The notes under the pieces: model-generated
Seen by the model: only the letters and a program-made list of their open reading frames with translations
Database searches by the model: none
What the model was told of the DNA's origin: nothing
Made by a program: the position numbers and the translations under genes
Origin: an uncultured Sterolibacterium sp.
GTDB taxonomy: Bacteria > Pseudomonadota > Gammaproteobacteria > Burkholderiales > Rhodocyclaceae
Reading direction: 5' to 3'
Length of the DNA: 64,000 nucleotides
Assembly: GCA_903930535.1 (NCBI GenBank)
Contig: CAIYYX010000170.1
Location: 1 to 64,000, forward strand
Part shown: piece by piece, positions 1 through 10,837 of the stretch
How the letters are laid out: each line of letters starts with the position of its first letter
Position numbering within the stretch: the first letter of the stretch is position 1

Positions 1-667
1 AGTGGTGCGCGCCAACAAGCTCAAGTCCTGTTACGTGCGCCCCATCGCCTTCTACGGCTCGGAGAAAATGGGCGTGTCGCCCAAAGGTGCCACAGTCCAC
101 GTTGCTATCGCCGCCTGGCCCTGGGGCGCCTACCTCGGCGAGGAAGGCATGGAGAAGGGCATACGCGTCAAGACCTCCAGCCACGCCCGCCATCACGTCA
201 ATGTCAATATGGCCCGCGCCAAGTTCTCCGGCACCTATGCCAACTCCATCCTCGCCAACATGGAAGCCACCGAGGACGGCTACGATGAGGCCATGCTGCT
301 CGACGTCGATGGCTTCGTCGCAGAAGGCGCAGGGGAGAACCTGTTCATCGTCAAGGACGGCGTCCTCTACGAACCGGAAATCGCCTCCGCCCTGATCGGC
401 ATCACCCGCGCCACCATTCTTGCGCTTGCCAAGGATATCGGCCTCACGGTGGTGTCCAAGCGACTGACGCGCGACGACATCTACATCGCCGACGAAGCTT
501 TCTTTACCGGCACCGCCGCCGAGGTGACACCGATCCGCGAACTCGACAACCGGAAAATCGGCGCGGGAATTCGCGGCCCTGTCACGACCAAATTGCAAAG
601 CCTGTTTTTCGACGTCGTCAATGGCCGCGTCCCGGCCCACGCCGACTGGCTCACTGCCGTTGCCTGA
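1..667 (+). CDS. ilvE: Branched-chain amino acid aminotransferase, C-terminal part (5' truncated by window edge)
   Basis: This is a PLP-dependent class IV aminotransferase that interconverts Val/Leu/Ile and their 2-oxo acids in the cytoplasm. The reading frame is open from the first base and about 221 residues are visible, against roughly 305 in the family, so the first third lies outside the window. The probable PLP lysine is in ARAKFSGTYANS (residue 74 counted from base 2). Further family marks are EGAGENLFIV, which starts with the conserved Glu, and the late segment FFTGTAAEVTPI. A small zinc protein starts 8 bases after the stop, so the two are probably co-transcribed. The family identification is secure; the paralogue (IlvE rather than another class IV enzyme) rests on the motif pattern. 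Confidence 0.93.
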   Translation, partial: VVRANKLKSCYVRPIAFYGSEKMGVSPKGATVHVAIAAWPWGAYLGEEGMEKGIRVKTSSHARHHVNVNMARAKFSGTYANSILANMEATEDGYDEAMLLDVDGFVAEGAGENLFIVKDGVLYEPEIASALIGITRATILALAKDIGLTVVSKRLTRDDIYIADEAFFTGTAAEVTPIRELDNRKIGAGIRGPVTTKLQSLFFDVVNGRVPAHADWLTAVA

Positions 668-675
668 GGTGGATC

Positions 676-873
676 ATGACTGAAATCACCGACACTGCCC
701 GCGAACTCGAAGTCTCCGCCTCCGATCTGCCGCTTCATTGTCCGCGCCCGGGTTCGCCTTTGTGGGCGCGCCATCCGCGCGTCTTCCTCGACGTGGTGAA
801 AAACGGCGAAGCCCTGTGCCCCTATTGCGGCACGAAGTACCGCTTCAGCGGTGAGAAGCCAAAAGGCCATTAG
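676..873 (+). CDS. Small CHCC-type zinc-finger protein (zf-CHCC family)
   Basis: The product is 65 aa. Four ligands are visible in the order Cys-x8-His-x14-Cys-x2-Cys (LHCPRPG, ARHPRVF, LCPYCGTKY), which is the zf-CHCC pattern also found in the mitochondrial complex I subunit NDUFS6. In betaproteobacteria such small proteins often sit between ilvE and waaF, the arrangement seen here. The biochemical role is not established; binding of one Zn ion is the expected property. The ATG at 676 follows the ilvE stop by 8 bases and the gene ends in TAG. Confidence 0.85.
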   Translation: MTEITDTARELEVSASDLPLHCPRPGSPLWARHPRVFLDVVKNGEALCPYCGTKYRFSGEKPKGH

Positions 874-910
874 CAGCGACAGGCGGTGCCTTTGACTCTC
901 CCCGCTTGAA

Positions 911-1912
911 ATGAAAACCCTCGTCGTCGCCCCCTCCTGGATAGGCGACTCCATTCTCGCCCAGCCGCTTTTCATGCGGCTCCACGAAAAGCATCCGCAT
1001 CTCACGCTGGACGTCCTGGCCTCTCCCTGGACCGCGACGCTATACGGGAGAATGAGCGAGGTGGCTCGCGTCCTGGAAAACCCTTTCATCCACGGCGAGT
1101 TCAATCTCTGGGGAAGGCTGCGCTTGGGACGCAGGCTCAAGGAAGAGGCTTACGACGAGGCCATAATCCTGCCGAACTCGTGGAAGTCCGCTCTCGTCCC
1201 CTTCTTCGCCGGGATTCCCGTGCGCAGCGGTTTTTCCGGCGAGGCGCGCCGGGGATTGATAAACAACCGCCACCTGTTAGACCCGGGTGCGCTGCCGCAA
1301 CTCGCACAGCGCTATGCAAAACTCGCCGAGGCGTGCGCAGACTTGCCGGCCGCTCCTCTGCCGCTGCCGCATCTCTCCTCGACGGTGGCAGGGCAGCAAA
1401 GCGTGCGCAAGGCGCTCGGACTGCCAGCGGATGTCTCGCCCATCATCTTCTGCCCTGGCGCGGAATTCGGACCGGCCAAGCGCTGGCCGGTGCGCCATTT
1501 CGCCGCCCTCGCGGCGCAGTTTTCTGCGGACTTGCCCAATAACCCGGTGTGGCTGATAGGCTCGGAAAAGGACCAGCCCATAGGCGACCAGATAACGCAG
1601 GTCTCCCGGGGCGCGGCGCTGAATCTGTGCGGCATGACCACGCTGGATCAGGCGATCGACCTGATCGCCACGGCAAGCCTGGTCGTGGCCAACGACTCCG
1701 GCCTGATGCATGTCGCAGCGAGCCTCGACCGGCCGCTGGTCGCGCTTTACGGCTCATCCAGCCCGAGCTATACCCCGCCGCTCTCGCCGTGTGCGAAAAT
1801 CGTCTCGGTGCATGTTCCATGCAGCCCCTGCTTCAAGCGCGTCTGTCCGCTCGGCCACTTCGACTGCCTGGAGCTATTGACGCCCGCGATGGTGCAGCAA
1901 CAGTTGGACTGA
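911..1912 (+). CDS. waaF: ADP-heptose:LPS heptosyltransferase II
   Basis: This 333 aa GT9 glycosyltransferase adds the second L-glycero-D-manno-heptose to the inner core of lipopolysaccharide, on the cytoplasmic face of the inner membrane. The N-terminal Rossmann half opens with LVVAPSWIGDSILAQPL, a heptosyltransferase signature. The C-terminal half carries FCPGAEFGPAKRWP (ADP-heptose site), NDSGLMHVAASL and LYGSSSPSYTPPLS, all typical of WaaF. Length is normal for the family. The gene ends 4 bases before the next start, so it is in an operon with the NTF2-like and YheT-like genes. It marks the organism as an LPS-bearing Gram-negative. Confidence 0.93.
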   Translation: MKTLVVAPSWIGDSILAQPLFMRLHEKHPHLTLDVLASPWTATLYGRMSEVARVLENPFIHGEFNLWGRLRLGRRLKEEAYDEAIILPNSWKSALVPFFAGIPVRSGFSGEARRGLINNRHLLDPGALPQLAQRYAKLAEACADLPAAPLPLPHLSSTVAGQQSVRKALGLPADVSPIIFCPGAEFGPAKRWPVRHFAALAAQFSADLPNNPVWLIGSEKDQPIGDQITQVSRGAALNLCGMTTLDQAIDLIATASLVVANDSGLMHVAASLDRPLVALYGSSSPSYTPPLSPCAKIVSVHVPCSPCFKRVCPLGHFDCLELLTPAMVQQQLD

Positions 1913-1916
1913 GCCC

Positions 1917-2345
1917 ATGTCTCTCCACAAACCTCTCTATGCCACACCCCAGGACGCCGAAGCCGCCTTCTACGATGCGATAGAACACGCCGACCTGGAA
2001 GCGATGATGTCGGTCTGGGCGGAGGACGAGGAAATCATCTGCGTCCACCCCGGCGGCCCGCGCCTGGCTGGTTATGCCGCGGTGCGCGAGGCATGGCGGC
2101 GGATATTTTCCGGCGGCCAGCGGCTGTATGTTTCGCTGTCGCAGCAGATCTATCTCACCGGCATGCTGCTCTCGGTGCACAGCCTGCACGAACATTTCTC
2201 CCTGTCCCGCGATGTGGGGCCGACGGCGCCCGTCGTCGCCACCAATGTCTATGTCCGCGGCGCCTTGGGCTGGCGTCTGATGACCCACCATGCCTCTGCG
2301 GCGCCAAGCGATACGCAGGCGGACATGAAGAAGACTTTGCACTGA
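1917..2345 (+). CDS. NTF2/SnoaL-like domain protein
   Basis: The product is 142 aa. The pattern fits the DUF4440/SnoaL-like cone fold: an N-terminal helix rich in acidic residues (DAEAAFYDAIEHADLEAMMSV), then VWAEDEEIICVHPGG, then beta strands ending in WRLMTHHAS. Members of this group form small-molecule-binding pockets, and their substrates are usually unknown. The gene lies between waaF and a YheT-type hydrolase with gaps of 4 and 7 bases, so it is part of the same transcript. No catalytic residue can be assigned. The fold is fairly sure, the function is not. Confidence 0.75.
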   Translation: MSLHKPLYATPQDAEAAFYDAIEHADLEAMMSVWAEDEEIICVHPGGPRLAGYAAVREAWRRIFSGGQRLYVSLSQQIYLTGMLLSVHSLHEHFSLSRDVGPTAPVVATNVYVRGALGWRLMTHHASAAPSDTQADMKKTLH

Positions 2346-2352
2346 GCCCCCC

Positions 2353-3348
2353 TTGGACACTTATCTTGCGCCGCACTGGCTTCCCGGCGGCCATGCCCAG
2401 ACCGTCTGGCCGCTGCTCTTGAAGGGTGAGATTCCAGCCTACCGGCGCGAACGCTGGAATACGCCCGATGCGGACTTCATCGATCTCGACTGGATAGATG
2501 GCAAACCCGGCGGCGAAAAGGCTGCGCCGCTCCTGGTGCTGTTCCATGGCCTCGAAGGAAGTTCGCGCAGCCATTACGCCCGGTCGCTGATGCGTGCCGT
2601 GGGCAGGCGCGGCTGGCGCGGCGTAGTGGTGCATTGCCGCGGCTGCGGGGGCGAGCCCAACCTTTTGCCGCGCGCCTATCATTCCGGCGACTCGGCCGAG
2701 GTGGATTGGGTGCTGCGCCGCATGCGCCAGGAGAATGCTGGCCTATTGTTCGCAGCAGGCGTATCGCTGGGGGCAAACTGCCTGCTGAAGTGGCTGGGCG
2801 AGCGGGGCGAAGCCGCGCGGACTGTCGTCGCGGCTGCGGCTGCGGTGTCCGCTCCGCTCGATCTCGCCGCCGCCAATGAGTCCCTGTCGCACGGCTTGAA
2901 CCGCCTCTATGCACGTCACTTCCTGAAGACACTTGTCCCCGCCGCCCTGGCCAAGGAGCAGCGCTTTCCCGGCCTCCTCAGCACCCGGGATGTCCTGTCC
3001 GCGCGCACGCTACGCGACTTCGATGAGGCAGTCACCGCGCCCTTGCACGGCTTTCGCGGCGCTGCCGACTATTACGCGCAAAGCAGCGCCGGGCAGTTCC
3101 TGGGTGGCGTGCGCGTGCCGACCCTGATCGTAAACAGCCGCAACGACCCCTTTCTGCCGGCAGCCTTCCTGCCCGAAACAAGTCATCTGGCCGCCACGAT
3201 CACTCTCGAGACACCCGCGGCGGGCGGCCATGTCGGCTTCGTTGGCGGCAGCTTCCCCGGGCATCTCGACTGGCTGCCCTACCGCCTGCTGACATTTTTT
3301 GATCACCTGGCCGGCATTGGTCAATACAACAATCTAGTGGATAATTAA
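2353..3348 (+). CDS. YheT-family alpha/beta hydrolase
   Basis: The product is 331 aa and starts with TTG at 2353, because the family N-terminus (LAPHWLPGGHAQTVWP) begins right there and no ATG is available nearby. The hallmarks of the YheT/EMB8 hydrolases are all present: FHGLEGSS (oxyanion region), VVHCRGCGGEPN, the nucleophile elbow GVSLGANCLLKW with its Ser, the acid in VNSRNDPFLP and the His in GGHVGFVGG. Substrates are likely short or medium acyl esters, but the physiological role of the family is unclear. It lies 7 bases after the NTF2-like gene and 5 bases before phosphomannomutase, so it is in the operon. Confidence 0.88.
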   Translation: MDTYLAPHWLPGGHAQTVWPLLLKGEIPAYRRERWNTPDADFIDLDWIDGKPGGEKAAPLLVLFHGLEGSSRSHYARSLMRAVGRRGWRGVVVHCRGCGGEPNLLPRAYHSGDSAEVDWVLRRMRQENAGLLFAAGVSLGANCLLKWLGERGEAARTVVAAAAAVSAPLDLAAANESLSHGLNRLYARHFLKTLVPAALAKEQRFPGLLSTRDVLSARTLRDFDEAVTAPLHGFRGAADYYAQSSAGQFLGGVRVPTLIVNSRNDPFLPAAFLPETSHLAATITLETPAAGGHVGFVGGSFPGHLDWLPYRLLTFFDHLAGIGQYNNLVDN

Positions 3349-3353
3349 TCATC

Positions 3354-4754
3354 ATGAATCGACTCGCTCCTGAAATCTTCAAGGCCTACGACATCCGCGG
3401 CATCGTCGGCAAGACGCTGACCGCAGAGGCCGTGCGCGCCATAGGCCATGCCATAGGCTCGGAAGCCGCCCGGCGCGGCCAGAAGAGCATCGCCGTCGGC
3501 CGCGACGGTCGCCTGTCGGGCCCCGAACTGGCCGCGGCATTGGCCGAGGGCTTGAACGCAGCGGGCATGGAGGTACTGGACATCGGCCGTGTGCCCACCC
3601 CCCTGGCCTACTTCGCCGCCCATGAACTCGGCTGCAATTCGGCGATATCGGTCACCGGCAGCCACAATCCGCCAGACTACAACGGCATCAAAATGGTGCT
3701 GGGCGGCGAGACGCTTTACGGCGCGATGATCCAGGATCTGCGCCGGCGCATAGAAGAAGGCGACCTGCTTCATGCCAAGATCAGGGGCAGGGTGAAGAAA
3801 GCCGACGTGCGCGAAGCCTATCTCAAGACCATCGTTTCCGACGTGAAGCTCGCGCGGCCGATGAAAATCGCCATCGACTGCGGCAACGGCGTGGCCGGGG
3901 AACTGGCGCCGGAACTCTTCCGTCGCATGGGTTGCGAAGTCGTGCCGCTCTTTTGCGAAATCGACGGCACTTTCCCCAATCACCACCCCGATCCCTCCAA
4001 GCCGGAGAATCTCAGGGATCTGATGCGCGCGCTCAGGGAAACGGATGCCGAACTGGGCCTGGCCTTCGACGGCGACGGCGACCGCCTTGGCGTGGTCACC
4101 AAGGACGGCGAGATCATCTATCCCGACCGCCAGTTGATGCTGTTCGCCGCCGACATTCTGACCAGGAATCCCGGCGCGCAAATCGTCTACGATGTAAAGT
4201 GTTCGCGCAACCTGGCGCTGGCCATCCGCCATCAGGGCGGCGTGCCGGTCATGTCGCAGACCGGCCATGCGCTGATCAAGGCCAAGTTGAGGGAAACCGG
4301 CGCGCCCCTGGCCGGCGAGATGAGCGGCCACATGTTTTTCAAGGAGCGCTGGTACGGCTTTGACGACGGACTCTATGCCGCCGCCCGCCTGCTGGAAATC
4401 GTCTCGCGCTGGAGCGCTTCTGCGTCCTCGCCAAACTGGCCGCTCAAGAATCTGCCCAACTCTTTGTCCACACCCGAACTCAACATCAAGATGAAGGAAG
4501 GCGAGCCGCACGCCCTGGTGGAAACCCTGACAAGGCGCGCGCGCGAACTCTTTCCTGGGATGACTGAACTCATCACCATAGACGGCGTCCGCGCCGAGTA
4601 CAAAGACGGCTTCGGCCTGGCGCGCGCCTCCAACACCACGCCGGTGGTCGTGCTGCGCTTCGAGGCCGATACGGCTGCCGCCATGGCCCGCATCCAGGAG
4701 CAATTCAAGCAAGCACTTCAAGCCGCCTGGCCCGGCCTCATCGTCGCCTTCTGA
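3354..4754 (+). CDS. Phosphomannomutase/phosphoglucomutase
   Basis: This 466 aa enzyme of the alpha-D-phosphohexomutase superfamily (AlgC/ManB type) converts mannose-6-P or glucose-6-P to the 1-phosphate for envelope sugar nucleotides. The phosphoserine loop is TGSHNPPDYNG, with catalytic Ser103. The metal-binding loop is FDGDGDRLGVV (about residue 240), the sugar-binding loop is GEMSGHMFF, and the C-terminal phosphate-binding domain follows. Length is typical. Its position after waaF agrees with a role in LPS or exopolysaccharide precursor supply. The downstream gene starts 2 bases after the stop, so translation is probably coupled. Confidence 0.93.
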   Translation: MNRLAPEIFKAYDIRGIVGKTLTAEAVRAIGHAIGSEAARRGQKSIAVGRDGRLSGPELAAALAEGLNAAGMEVLDIGRVPTPLAYFAAHELGCNSAISVTGSHNPPDYNGIKMVLGGETLYGAMIQDLRRRIEEGDLLHAKIRGRVKKADVREAYLKTIVSDVKLARPMKIAIDCGNGVAGELAPELFRRMGCEVVPLFCEIDGTFPNHHPDPSKPENLRDLMRALRETDAELGLAFDGDGDRLGVVTKDGEIIYPDRQLMLFAADILTRNPGAQIVYDVKCSRNLALAIRHQGGVPVMSQTGHALIKAKLRETGAPLAGEMSGHMFFKERWYGFDDGLYAAARLLEIVSRWSASASSPNWPLKNLPNSLSTPELNIKMKEGEPHALVETLTRRARELFPGMTELITIDGVRAEYKDGFGLARASNTTPVVVLRFEADTAAAMARIQEQFKQALQAAWPGLIVAF

Positions 4755-4756
4755 CC

Positions 4757-6028
4757 ATGGCAGAGTTTGACAACAGCGCTGACAGCGATACGGCCAACGA
4801 GGTTTTTATCGGCCGCCAGCCGATCATGGATCGCAAGCAACAACTCGTCGCCTACGAACTGCTGTTCCGGAGAAGCCCCCAGAAGAACTCCGCGGAAGTC
4901 TATGACGACCTCACCGCCACCGCCAACGTCATCATGCATGCCTTCGCCGATCTCGGCATCGAGGCGGCACTGGGCCCCTACAAGGGTTTCATCAACTGCG
5001 ACGAAAGCCTGCTGCTCTCCGACCTTCTCGAAGCCCTGCCCCCGGAGAAGATAGTCGTCGAAATACTGGAGACGGTCGAGGTCACGCCGGCCATCATCGA
5101 GCGCTGCACCGAGCTGAAGGCGCGCGGCTTCACCATCGCCCTGGACGACTTCATCACCTTCGAAGCCCAGTACAAGCCGCTGCTCGACCTGATAGACATC
5201 GTCAAGGTCGATGTTCTGGCGGTTCCCGAGGCCGATCTGTTCGAGGCGACGAGAAACCTGCAGAAATGGCCGCTGAAGCTTCTGGCGGAGAAAGTCGATT
5301 CGCACAAGCAGGCGGAGGTCTGCCACAGCCTCAACTACGCCCTGTTCCAGGGCTACTATTTCGCCAAGCCGGTCATCATCGCCGGCAAGAAGCTCGGTCA
5401 CTCTCAGCTGGCGCTGGTGCGCTTGCTGGGATTGGTGCTCGAAGACGCGGAGACGCCGGAACTGGAGAGAGTGCTGAAGCAGGAACCCGGGCTGTCCATG
5501 AACCTGATGCGGCTCACCAACTCGGCCGCCAGCGGCGTGAGGACCAAGGTCACCTCCTTGCGCCACGCCGTCACGCTGCTCGGCCGACGCCAGTTGCAGC
5601 GCTGGCTGCAACTCCTGATGTACAGCAACCCCGCCGGCAGCAACGACGCCAGCCCGTTGATGCAGCTTGCCGCCACGCGCGGCAAGCTGATGGAACTCCT
5701 GGCCAACAGGACCCGGCCCAACGACCTGCAATACGCGGACCAGGCCTTCATGAGTGGCATCATGTCGCTGATGCCGACCTTGATGAGCGTGCCCATGGAA
5801 GAGATTCTGAACAGCATCAATCTCGGCAACGAAATGCGCGAGGTTCTCGAATCGCGCGGCGGCCCGTTGGGCGCCCTGCTCAAGCTGACCGAGGCGCTCG
5901 AGGGAGACCCCGGCTATGGTCTGCGCGAATTGACCGCGCAGGTTCCCGGCCTCGACGCCGGCATCGTCAATTCCTGCCTCTCCCAGGCGCTGGCCTGGGC
6001 CAGCAATATCGGCCGGGAGAATGAGTAA
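4757..6028 (+). CDS. EAL-HDOD two-domain signalling protein (YuxH type)
   Basis: The product is 423 aa. Residues about 15-215 form an EAL-like domain starting FIGRQPIMDRKQQLVAYELLFR. The signature Glu-Ala-Leu is replaced by YELLF, but LDDF and KVD elements remain. Residues about 220-410 form an HDOD domain (LALVRLLGL, LMRLTNSAA, AVTLLGRRQLQRWLQLL). YuxH-type proteins generally do not hydrolyse c-di-GMP and are thought to act as sensors or scaffolds; that is family knowledge, and the loss of the intact EAL motif here is seen directly. The gene follows phosphomannomutase by 2 bases and converges with the NUDIX gene, leaving only 3 bases between stops. Confidence 0.88.
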   Translation: MAEFDNSADSDTANEVFIGRQPIMDRKQQLVAYELLFRRSPQKNSAEVYDDLTATANVIMHAFADLGIEAALGPYKGFINCDESLLLSDLLEALPPEKIVVEILETVEVTPAIIERCTELKARGFTIALDDFITFEAQYKPLLDLIDIVKVDVLAVPEADLFEATRNLQKWPLKLLAEKVDSHKQAEVCHSLNYALFQGYYFAKPVIIAGKKLGHSQLALVRLLGLVLEDAETPELERVLKQEPGLSMNLMRLTNSAASGVRTKVTSLRHAVTLLGRRQLQRWLQLLMYSNPAGSNDASPLMQLAATRGKLMELLANRTRPNDLQYADQAFMSGIMSLMPTLMSVPMEEILNSINLGNEMREVLESRGGPLGALLKLTEALEGDPGYGLRELTAQVPGLDAGIVNSCLSQALAWASNIGRENE

Positions 6029-6031
6029 GGA

Positions 6032-6508
6032 TTATTCTTTGCGCTTAAGCCAGTCGCGTACCGCCAGGCCGGTGCCGAAATCCCAGGGCTGAAGTTTCTC
6101 GGGCGAGACCAGACGGAACTCTGCAAGTTCCTCGTTGAGCACGATGCTTCCCGATGCCGGCACGTGATAGGCGATGATCACCTCGTTATTGCGCTGGAAG
6201 GCATAGACGCCAATCAGGCTGACGCGGCCAGCAGTCAGGTCGAGTTCCTCCTTCACTTCCCGCGCCACGGCCGCCTCCGGTGTCTCGTCGCGCTCCAGGA
6301 AACCGGTGATGAGGCCGAATTTCTTTTCCGGCCAGGCGTGATTCCTCGCCAGAACTATCTTGCCATCGTATTCGACCAGCGCCGCCACGACAGGCAAAGG
6401 GTTGTCCCAATGAACAAACTCACAGTCAGGCGAGGGGCAGGCGCGCCTTGGCAGCCCGCCCAAATCCTTGGTCATCAGCGGCGCAGCGCAGATCGGACAG
6501 AAATTCAT
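6032..6508 (-). CDS. NUDIX hydrolase with N-terminal zinc ribbon
   Basis: The 158 aa product hydrolyses an X-linked nucleoside diphosphate. A four-cysteine ribbon (Cys4, Cys7, Cys24, Cys29) precedes a full Nudix box at about 69-91: GFLERDETPEAAVAREVKEE fits G-x5-E-x7-R-E-U-x-E-E. A zinc ribbon before a Nudix box recalls NADH pyrophosphatase NudC, but the protein is much shorter and lacks the long N-terminal NudC domain, so the substrate stays open. Its ATG overlaps the TGA of the upstream MFS gene (ATGA), so the two are translationally coupled. Confidence 0.88.
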   Translation of the reverse strand: MNFCPICAAPLMTKDLGGLPRRACPSPDCEFVHWDNPLPVVAALVEYDGKIVLARNHAWPEKKFGLITGFLERDETPEAAVAREVKEELDLTAGRVSLIGVYAFQRNNEVIIAYHVPASGSIVLNEELAEFRLVSPEKLQPWDFGTGLAVRDWLKRKE

Positions 6509-7692
6509 GGAACCACCTCGAAGGGGTCCGAGAGTTGCCGGTGAACCATCCAGGCGGAAATAAGCAGCATCACTCCCAGGCTCAGGAATACCGATCTAAG
6601 ACCCCAGGCCATTTCAATGAAACCGCCGGCGATCGGACCTATCGCGGCGCCGGAAAAACGGAAAAAACCATACACGCCCACCGCCGTCGCTTTCTCCTGT
6701 TTGAACAGGTTTACCAGAATGGTGGCCTGCACCGGCAGGCTGCAGCCAAGAAGCACGCCGTAGAGCAGAAGGATCAGTAGCAGCAGCGGCATGGCAAGCC
6801 ATCCTGCCAGGAGGGCCGCCCAGAGCAGCAGCACGTTGAGCGCGATGCCTATTGAACTGATGGCGACAATCCGGGTGCGCGTCCAGTCCCGCAGCCAGCG
6901 GCTGCCGACCCTGATGCCAAACAGGATGCCCGCCGTCAGGGGCACGAAGAAGAAACCCTGGTAGGAAGTCGGCAGCGCAAACAAGGATGACAGGAGCAAG
7001 GGCAGAAAAACCAGAAAAACATAATAGCCGTAGTACTGGCTGAAGCCGAGCAGGATGATGGAGAAGGCCGAACGATCGGCCAGCACTTCGCGAAAGGTAT
7101 TGAAGCCGATCTTCGTCGTCACGGCGTCGTGAGACAGGGTTTCCTTGAGTTCCCTGCGGTTATATGCCCAAGCCGCGAGTCCGCCTGCCGCGAGCAGGGC
7201 AAAAGCCCATTGCCAGTAGAGATAGGCGGCGATCAGCCCGCCCGCGACGGGTCCGACGACGGGTCCCAGGAAAGATACCGTCTGGAACACACCCATGGCC
7301 TCTCCGCGTTCCTTTGGCGAATAGATGTCGCCGATCACCGCAGGCCCGATCAGCAATGCCGCGCTGATGCCGACTGCCTGAACGGCGCGGCCGCCCAGGA
7401 AAAGCCAGTAGGAGGCGGAGACCAGACAGATCAGTGAGCCTGCCGTATAGAGCAGCAATGCCGGCAGCAGGGTCGCGCGCCGCCCGCGGCGGTCGGCGAG
7501 CGGTCCGATGACGAAGCTTCCGAGCGCGAGAATGATGGAAAACATCGAGATGGTCAGATTGGCCAGGACGGTGTTGACCTGGAAGAAGCCTCCCAACTCC
7601 GGCAGGCTCGGTGCATAGACAGTCTGAGTGAATGGGCCGAGAAAAGCGGCGGCGGAAACCCCGATGAGAATTTTTTTCTTTGTCATCACCAT
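6505..7692 (-). CDS. MFS transporter, Bcr/CflA-like drug efflux family
   Basis: The product is 395 aa with twelve predicted membrane segments and no cleavable signal. MFS motif A appears after TM2 as GPLADRRGRRATLL. The loop after TM5 carries LGPVVGPVAGGLIA, the antiporter motif C, so this is a proton-coupled exporter. Order and length fit Bcr/CflA-type efflux. The substrate cannot be read from the sequence. An in-frame ATG at codon 3 (7686) is an equally possible start. The stop overlaps the NUDIX start, which could mean a shared stress response. A palindromic repeat lies between this gene and alaS. Confidence 0.87.
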   Translation of the reverse strand: MVMTKKKILIGVSAAAFLGPFTQTVYAPSLPELGGFFQVNTVLANLTISMFSIILALGSFVIGPLADRRGRRATLLPALLLYTAGSLICLVSASYWLFLGGRAVQAVGISAALLIGPAVIGDIYSPKERGEAMGVFQTVSFLGPVVGPVAGGLIAAYLYWQWAFALLAAGGLAAWAYNRRELKETLSHDAVTTKIGFNTFREVLADRSAFSIILLGFSQYYGYYVFLVFLPLLLSSLFALPTSYQGFFFVPLTAGILFGIRVGSRWLRDWTRTRIVAISSIGIALNVLLLWAALLAGWLAMPLLLLILLLYGVLLGCSLPVQATILVNLFKQEKATAVGVYGFFRFSGAAIGPIAGGFIEMAWGLRSVFLSLGVMLLISAWMVHRQLSDPFEVVP

Positions 7693-7724
7693 TCACAGCC
7701 GACAGCGCCACTCGGCAAAAACCC

Positions 7725-7811
7725 CGTCATTGCGAGACCCAAAAAGCCGCGGCAATCTTGGATTGCTTCCCGCAGGAGCTTCCTCCGGTCCTCGCTCCGC
7801 TTGCAATGACG
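7725..7811. repeat. MITE-like palindromic repeat of the CGTCATTGCGAG type
   Basis: The outer arms CGTCATTGCGAG (7725-7736) and CTTGCAATGACG (7800-7811) are inverted with one mismatch. An inner hairpin GCAATC-TTG-GATTGC occupies 7752-7766. It fills nearly the whole gap between the alaS stop (7818) and the MFS start (7692). Very similar CATTGCGAG...GCAATC elements are scattered in many unrelated bacterial genomes, which I recall as general knowledge. Here it could also act as the alaS terminator. Only one copy was noticed in this window. Confidence 0.75.
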
Positions 7812-7817
7812 CCGCTA

Positions 7818-10454
<2,637 letters not shown>

Positions 10455-10468
10455 AGCTTGTTCCATGT

Positions 10469-10837
10469 TCATTTAGTGATGCGGCGCTCGCTCTCCGTCA
10501 TGCGCGGCCGCACCGGGATGCCATTGACCACGGAGGGGGGCAGCACGCGGCCCTTCACCCTGAGCTGCTGCTTGAGCGGCGGCAATTCGCCTTCTGTGAC
10601 AACGACAATGCGCGCGCCATCCTGCTCCAGCGAATACAGCTTGATTTCGGCGACCGGAACACGGCTGGCATCGGTCACCGCGCCCGCAATACTCACCTCC
10701 TGGCCGGCAAAGCGCGCTTGCGCCGCGACCACTTCGCGGATAGGCGTGTCTTTCAATGAGGAGTCGCAGCCAGCCAGCAGCAGTGCCGCAAGCAGCAAGC
10801 CGAAATTGTAACATCCCGCCACCCGCCTATGCGACAT
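10469..10837 (-). CDS. Putative small lipoprotein of unknown function
   Basis: From the ATG at 10837 the product is 122 aa with a lipoprotein signal: Arg residues at 4-5, a hydrophobic stretch and lipobox LLAGC with Cys24 followed by DSS. The mature part has a beta-rich pattern ([38 protein letters not shown]). That would be compatible with a small OB-like fold, but I cannot name the family. The frame stays open upstream, but only the start at 10837 gives a sensible signal peptide. It overlaps the end of the glycerophosphodiesterase gene by 11 bases and touches the alaS start region, so the three are co-transcribed. After Lol sorting it would be anchored in the periplasm. Confidence 0.72.
   Translation of the reverse strand: MSHRRVAGCYNFGLLLAALLLAGCDSSLKDTPIREVVAAQARFAGQEVSIAGAVTDASRVPVAEIKLYSLEQDGARIVVVTEGELPPLKQQLRVKGRVLPPSVVNGIPVRPRMTESERRITK

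Noticed and set aside
3345-4721. Long minus-strand frame (458 codons) antisense to phosphomannomutase
   Set aside because: Shadow frame of a clearly identified gene, with no domain pattern.
4757-6028. Active c-di-GMP phosphodiesterase
   Set aside because: The signature EAL motif is replaced by YELLF as in YuxH-type proteins, so catalytic activity is unlikely.
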